Assembly: GCA_002286855.1 (NCBI GenBank)
Contig: NRSV01000087.1
Location: forward strand, 56,585-99,492
Length of the DNA stretch: 42,908 bases
DNA from: Bipolaris cookei
Lineage: Eukaryota; Ascomycota; Dothideomycetes; Pleosporales; Pleosporaceae
Direction of reading: 5' to 3'
In this document: piece by piece, positions 38,082 to 42,908 of the stretch
How positions within the stretch are numbered: position 1 is the stretch's first letter
Layout of the letters: every line of letters begins with the position of its first letter
Position numbers and translations under genes: made by a program
Notes under the pieces: model-generated
The model's input: only the letters and a program-made list of their open reading frames with translations
Told to the model about the DNA's origin: nothing
Databases searched by the model: none

Positions 38082-38183
38082 AGTGGTGGAGGTATCACGC
38101 GTTGAAACTGGTGGGTTGAAATCTTGGCAATGGTGTTGGTGTTGCATTGGGTGATCTGTTGCACGCACCGACCACCTACACTA
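36991..38183 (-). mobile_element. Truncated Fot-A copy (5' 1,193 bp only)
   Basis: This is the reverse complement of 5277-6469 with no length difference. The only difference I found is at the Ile/Thr codon, 16 bases into the line that begins the conserved STRD(I/T)STT segment. The 5' inverted terminus with TA ends at 38183, and the copy breaks at 36991 (after AATATACT in element sense). The 3' half, including the other terminus, is missing. The outer end joins the transcription factor gene directly. Confidence 0.95.
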
Positions 38184-40159
38184 GCCCCGAGAGCAGCAAC
38201 GATTCCGAAGCCGCATCTCCAGCGCCTGGCAAAGATGGCTTGTGGGGTCATCCGCCTTACGACCACCAAAGCCCCTCTGAGCCCAGCAGCACACCGCGCG
38301 AAAGCTATCAGAGTGGCCTTGGCCCTGACGGCCGCCCTGACTTCCGTCGTCATGTCATGTTTGATCTGCTCAAGTCGTACATGGACAGCATGCACATGTT
38401 CCATCCGTTCATGAACGAGGTCAAACTCAAGCGCATGTTCAGAGAGTTCAGCGATCAGTACAGTCCCGAATCTCGAGGCGCAAGTGTTAGATCACCTGCT
38501 GTGAACGGAGTGCACCAGCTCAATCCCGGCGTCAAGCGGAAGCGCTCAGCTAGCGGATTGGACGGGTTGCCATCGGCTCGAGGCGAGATTGAACGCTCAC
38601 TGCGCAATGCCATTGTTCTACTTGTTCTTGCCTTAGGCAAGGTCTGCTCATACACAGACCCGTTGCCTGCACCGCAAAACGACCGGAATCCTTACATCCA
38701 CTCGGAGTATGGCTACATCCGCAACTCTCCAAATGCCAACGGCAGTTTCGCCAGTGAAGCGTCTGAAGATAGCCGCCCGCGAAACATTGACATTCTCCCG
38801 GGCATGGCCTACTATGCTTATGCGACTGACATCCTCGGAAATCAGCAGGGTGGAAACACAACCGCCCATGCGCAAGCCATGCTTTTGGCCGCGCTCTATC
38901 TTAGTCAGTTCGCACGAGTATTAGAGAGCTGGAGTTGGATCAACAACGCATGCCGGATCGCTCTGGTACTGATCAAAGCCGACTACACCAAGCTCCTTCG
39001 TGTGAACAACGAGAAAAGACAATTCTGGAGTCCCAAGGAACGATATCGATTGAACCTGGTCATGTGTGTTTACTGGACAGCACTACAGCTCGAATCGTAA
39101 GTCGCTTCTACTATCCAAATCGAGATCCCAACACCTGCTAACAGATTTTTTTTAGTGATATTCTGGCGGAGATGAGCAACCTGCCACCCTCCGGTATCTC
39201 CGCCCATCAGAGTGACATTATGTATCCTGAAGGTGTCAACGAGACCTGGATCCAAGAGGACAGCAGCTCCGCGCAACCAGAGGACATCACTTCAGGCCCG
39301 CGAAACGATCTGATGATGAAGCTCTACTCTACGCAGACGTTCCTGCGAGTGATCCTGAATGTGGCACACAACGCCTTGTATGGACCCAGCGGACGAATGA
39401 GCTTCGACCCCACTAGTGTAAAGGAAGTCGCTTATCACGCGCTCACACACGTGGGTGTCTTGGAAAACTGGAGGAAACTACTTTCACCCGAGCTTGCCTG
39501 GGACGACAGCGAGTACCCCTCGACTGATCTCAACATTGCCCGTGTTCGCGCCAAGTACTATGGTGGCCTCTACATGATGTTGCGACCGTATCTCAAGCTC
39601 GCGAGTCATGTTTTGGAGTTCCCGCCCCCACCTCCAGGGAGCACGGGCGCCTCTCAGCACAACTCGCCGTCCCCATACGGACAGCCCCTTACAAACAGGA
39701 ACATGCAGATGGTCGAACTGAGCGAGGACCAACAGAAGATTATCAAGGTCGCTTGCCAATGCATCAACAGCGCGATCCACAGCACCATCGCATTCGATCG
39801 CGTGGGTGAAGAGCCTGGTAGCAAATACCAGTATTTCACCCCAACGCGCAAGAAGAGGCTTGTAGTCACAAACATATTTGGTACACTTCACGCGTAAGTC
39901 TATGACTCCTCTGATCTTCTCTACAGCCCCACTAACGCAGCATAGACAATTCGGAAACATGCTTGTCCTCGCCTCAGTGTACAAGTCCAAACTCTATCCT
40001 CTTCTCCCAAGCGATACCTGGCTCACCAAATCCACACTCTCTGCCCTGTTCAAGCGCACTATCAACGTCATTGAAGACGTCGCGCCAAACTCACCCATCT
40101 TGCGCATGGACCTCGAAATCCTCAAGAAGGTTCTTCAGCAGCAGCAGGATCTTGAGTAA
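38184..40159 (+). pseudogene. Fungal-specific transcription factor, 5' end replaced by a transposon
   Basis: Three exons remain: up to 39096, 39156-39893 and 39946-40159. The introns are 59 nt (GTAAGT, GCTAAC, TTTAG) and 52 nt (GTAAGT, ACTAAC, CATAG), both in frame. The protein part of about 620 residues carries the fungal transcription-factor regulatory domain: RPDFRRHVMFDLLKSYMDSM and HPFMNEVKLKRMFREF at the start, then AHAQAMLLAALYLSQFARVL, SWSWINNACRIAL and YRLNLVMCVYWTALQLE. The Zn2Cys6 DNA-binding cluster normally found before this domain is absent, and upstream of 38184 lies the Fot-A terminus. The open frame runs back to 38120 inside the transposon but has no ATG there; the first in-frame ATG is 38357. 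So a zinc-cluster-less protein of up to 563 residues could still be made if the region is transcribed. The remaining exons show no damage, so the event looks recent. Confidence 0.85.
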
Positions 40160-40904
40160 GATTACAGAAACTTAAGGAGTGGTTGCGGCCAGAGGGCAGT
40201 GTTTCTTTAGTTTTGCTGAATTTAGTATAGGCCAAACTTAGTACCTGGCGCCTATTGTTTACTCATTGCACTAATTACACAGAAGTATTCGTGTTTGATT
40301 GGAACCTCAGACGAGCCCGTGGTCCTTGTGAGAGAACAGTGCACTTTATCCATTCGCTAAATCTATAGAATCTATGGGTGGTGGCAAAGAACTTGTAAGG
40401 CAATAGCTTAACATTTCTCTATTGCTTGGAACCGTGGACCTAGGCAACTATGTCAATCATTAGGGGACTCTCAAAAACGAACACCGAACTCCCACTGCTC
40501 CTCGTTTGGATCCAGGCCAGTGATAACCTCGGATATGGGTCGCATGTTTCTGTGAAGCTATTGACGGGTGGCAGCACGGGGCTCTTGTCCAGTCGTTTCG
40601 ATGAATTCTATGCTCAGCTCATAAATTCTGTACGCATCTAGGTTGTTCACGACTGCGTAGCCCTCGCTGGGTTGATATGTTCGACAAGGCCGATGCGATA
40701 ATTCATTAATTCAGGAGAGCGTAAGCGGTACGCCCAGGAGGTTGTTTAGTTGCTGTCCACACCTCAACTTGCCAGAATCGGGTATTGAAAAACATGACTT
40801 CGCATCTCTTCGTGCACGAAACCCCCCCTGAGAGCCGACGTTGCCTATGATGGAGACAAAGAAGAGAATACATGTTTCTTGATGAAATCATGCGCTTCAC
40901 TGAT
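40160..40904. other. Intergenic, 3' side of the transcription factor gene
   Basis: No supported gene. Short open frames at 40450-40641 (plus) and 40706-40975 (minus) show no motif. A TATA-like element (CATATAAACTG) lies near 40973-40983 inside the duplicated unit. Confidence 0.4.
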
Positions 40905-41268
40905 CTTAAACTTGGCGTGTGACATCTGCTTCTGATATGTACAGTACGGTTGATGAGCATACGGTCACTGCTCATATAAACTGTTCTTTTTCTTTCTGCT
41001 TCCTACACTGATCGCCAAAGATGCATGTCCGACTCAGTTACACTCCATTACCCCGAGAGAGAAGACGTTATCAAATCTGTAAGTGCTTCGTGGAGCTGCT
41101 TAGTCTGTAAAAGGTGCCCAATTACGGCTTGCTTCAGATCGTTGTATGAAGTTGTTCTGCCTTTCCATTTCTCTGCTTTTGAATCAAAGAGGGTTCTTCT
41201 TTGTTCACGCAGACTTTCTGCATCCAATTTTTTCAGATTTTTGAGATCTGACGCAATTTGCACTGGTT
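40905..41268. repeat. Tandem duplication unit 1: 3' fragment of the F-box/LRR gene
   Basis: 41027-41262 repeats 41404-41639 and encodes on the minus strand the last about 71 residues of the F-box/LRR protein, ending at the same stop. The preceding noncoding part 40905-41026 matches 41269-41403 with several changes and small indels. A gene fragment without its own start or promoter. Confidence 0.9.
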
Positions 41269-41639
41269 CTTAAACTTGGCGTGTGACATGTGCTTCTGAT
41301 ATGTACAGTTCGGTTGATGGGCATACGGTCCGTGCTCATATAAACTGTTTTTTTTCTTTTCTGTTTCCTACACTGATGAAGTGACCAACGACCTGCCCGC
41401 CCTGTCCGACTCAGTTACACTCCATTACCCCGAGAGAGAAGACGTTATCAAATCTGTAAGTGCTTCGTGGAGCTGCTTAGTCTGTAAAAGGTGCCCAATT
41501 ACGGCTTGCTTCAGATCGTTGTATGAAGTTGTTCTGCCTTTCCATTTCTCTGCTTTTGAATCAAAGAGGGTTCTTCTTTGTTCACGCAGACTTTCTGCAT
41601 CCAATTTTTTCAGATTTTTGAGATCTGACGCAATTTGCA
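41269..41639. repeat. Tandem duplication unit 2: 3' end and downstream flank of the F-box/LRR gene
   Basis: The second unit contains the real 3' end of the minus-strand gene (stop at 41425-41427) plus its downstream flank. CTTAAACTTGGCGTGTGACA opens both units, 364 bp apart; inside the coding part the offset is 377 because of small indels in the noncoding part. Confidence 0.9.
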
Positions 41640-42908
41640 TAAGAGCAGACTCCCACGTACCCTTTGAACGTCCGAAGTGGATATTTGAAAGCGTAAGATG
41701 GTGTAGGGTATCACTAATCGAATTCAGGAAGGATAACAGGGAGTGTTGATCTGTTACAATCTGGAGCCTTAATTCCCAAATCTTCGACCACGGTTTACTC
41801 TTAGCCAGTGAGGTTAGCAATGCTTTAGGTGCATCATGCTGGTTGTCAATAGGCTCGTCAAATCGGAGATCACCTTCCTCCAAATGACCAAAGGTCAGAG
41901 ATAGCTTTTCGAGCTTTTTGCAACAACAGAGGAATTCCAGGAAAGGCCCTGTTACTATAGAAAGGCCTCCGTCATGGACTTTCTCACTGATGGAGCAATC
42001 GAGGTTAGAGATGTTTCTTAGAGCCTCTTTCATGGTGTCCAGTTGTTGATTGTATTGAGTCATATTCGGTAGCTCCTGTTCCATGTGCCGTTCCGCAATC
42101 CCGACGTCGTTGTGTTCTTGCCGTAGTAATAGGAATTTGAGGTGTCCATGACCCTGCTGGAGGCGTTGCAGGTGGAATGGGCTCCAGAACGATGGTCCTC
42201 GTGTATGGAAAGTAATGGATTGAAGTTTGGAGATATGTTTTGCGGCCGATCCCATGACCCTGAGTGTGACTGCCAAGTTCAAGGCCTCTATATCTTCATC
42301 TTCTTGGTTTTGGAACTCATCATCTTGAAAATCAAGGTGTGTTCCTGGCAAAACGTCAACCCAGCGATCTTCCCAAATGGTTCCAGGCTCATGTTTGAAA
42401 GAAGTGAGATTTATGAATTTCTTGCAAGCTTCAGATAGTTCCCTGATGACGCCGTCCTCGAACGAGAACTGCTCGCGATGGTCAGAGTCTGTGTAAAGTA
42501 ATCTTTTTGACAAAGATTTCAAGCCGTCCTGCGTTTTATTTCGCTTGTATTTGTATTCTTCATAGAGTCTTTTCTGCTCATCTAGCGTGTATGATGACCA
42601 GCCTTTATATACTAACATATCACCGTCATAACCGGCCGAGTAATAGCGGAAGGGCTTTTTCTCTTCCGGCTCAACAAAAAATCCCATCCATTCGTTAAAA
42701 TCTCTTATTTCGGGCATTCTCCTTGGCCTTTTGAGTTGCAGGGTTCTTACATGCTCGGACAAGTGTTTGAATGAGGCGATTTTGACCAACTTCTCCATGC
42801 CGGCCTTGCTGAGATCAAAGGTTATTGTTTCGAAGCAACAGCGCGTGGCGATAGGTAAGAGGTTAGGGCATACAAGCCGGAACTGTTTCCTTTCTTGTTG
42901 ATGCAGGA
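41425..42908 (-). CDS. F-box/LRR-like protein, 5' end beyond the window
   Basis: The open frame continues from the window edge (42908) to the stop at 41425-41427: 493 visible residues. The first residues read LHQQERKQFRLVCPNLLPIA and then TRCCFETITFDLSKAG, the usual layout of the C-terminal part of an F-box followed by the linker of fungal F-box/LRR proteins. F-box proteins recruit substrates to SCF ubiquitin ligases. Leucine-rich segments follow at irregular spacing (LQSITFHTRG, LKFLLLRQEH, LEKLSLTFGHLEEGDLRF, LRLQIVTDQHSLL, LHHLTLSNIHFG, LKNLKKLDAESL). An acidic insert (DDEFQNQEDEDIEALN) lies near the middle. No break is seen. An in-frame ATG at 42798 exists but would cut off the F-box part, so the true start is outside. 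The 3' end is duplicated just downstream. The target substrate is unknown. Confidence 0.75.
   Translation of the reverse strand, partial: LHQQERKQFRLVCPNLLPIATRCCFETITFDLSKAGMEKLVKIASFKHLSEHVRTLQLKRPRRMPEIRDFNEWMGFFVEPEEKKPFRYYSAGYDGDMLVYKGWSSYTLDEQKRLYEEYKYKRNKTQDGLKSLSKRLLYTDSDHREQFSFEDGVIRELSEACKKFINLTSFKHEPGTIWEDRWVDVLPGTHLDFQDDEFQNQEDEDIEALNLAVTLRVMGSAAKHISKLQSITFHTRGPSFWSPFHLQRLQQGHGHLKFLLLRQEHNDVGIAERHMEQELPNMTQYNQQLDTMKEALRNISNLDCSISEKVHDGGLSIVTGPFLEFLCCCKKLEKLSLTFGHLEEGDLRFDEPIDNQHDAPKALLTSLAKSKPWSKIWELRLQIVTDQHSLLSFLNSISDTLHHLTLSNIHFGRSKGTWESALMQIASDLKNLKKLDAESLREQRRTLFDSKAEKWKGRTTSYNDLKQAVIGHLLQTKQLHEALTDLITSSLSG

Noticed and set aside
38120..38183. Transposon-supplied start codon making a chimeric transcription factor
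   Set aside because: The frame is open through the Fot-A terminus back to 38120, but the codon at 38147 is TTG and no ATG occurs before 38357, so a normal chimeric start is not present.
1..42908. CRISPR arrays, bacterial operons or ribosomal RNA genes
   Set aside because: No regularly spaced short repeats, no rRNA-like blocks, and spliced genes point to a eukaryotic fungal genome.

Overview
The window looks like a repeat-rich accessory region from a filamentous ascomycete, most likely a dothideomycete of the Pleosporales type (inference). The signs are 50-60 nt introns with GTRAG starts and CTAAC-like branch sites, many Fot1/pogo-type transposases that duplicate TA, a Tad1-like LINE, a fungal-specific transcription factor, an F-box/LRR protein, and relics of a phosphorylase/NB-ARC NLR and of a PD-(D/E)XK-like protein. 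Stop codons in the old relics are nearly all explained by C:G to T:A changes (CAG, CAA or CGA to stop; TGG to TAG or TGA), as repeat-induced point mutation (RIP) would leave. Several other elements are intact and look young.

Left part (1-10.6 kb): a decayed NLR pseudogene (about 1.0-2.4 kb), a two-exon gene of unknown function on the minus strand (4467-2968), an intact Fot1-like transposon here called Fot-A (5277-7420), then about 2.7 kb with no supported gene.

Middle (10.6-25 kb): an intact two-ORF Tad1-like LINE (10637-16224); a nest of repeats in which a PIF/Harbinger-like element (16710-17682, TAA duplications) splits one LTR-like copy and carries another; a 142-bp miniature element; Tc1/mariner relics; a heavily mutated Fot1-like element (Fot-E, 19190-20937) joined to a truncated one (Fot-F); one probable two-exon gene (22624-23704); and an AT-rich stretch.

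Transposon cluster (25-36 kb): a PD-(D/E)XK-like pseudogene, intact Fot-B (26760-28903), then a giant inverted repeat. Two copies of Fot-C, carrying the same two nonsense mutations, lie as arms of 2,247 bp around a 142-bp miniature element at the exact centre. The left arm contains a single N flanked by 585-bp identical direct copies, almost certainly unmerged contig ends. Fot-D (34191-36016) abuts the right arm.

Right part (36-42.9 kb): a truncated but almost unmutated copy of Fot-A is joined directly to the 3' part of a fungal transcription factor gene, which has lost its N-terminal region and promoter. An F-box/LRR-like gene runs off the right edge; its 3' end is tandemly duplicated.

The window is therefore mostly transposable elements of different ages inserted into, next to and through a few host genes. 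The most unusual structures are the palindrome centred on a miniature element and the transposon-to-transcription-factor junction. All family assignments come from motifs read by eye; no searches were run.
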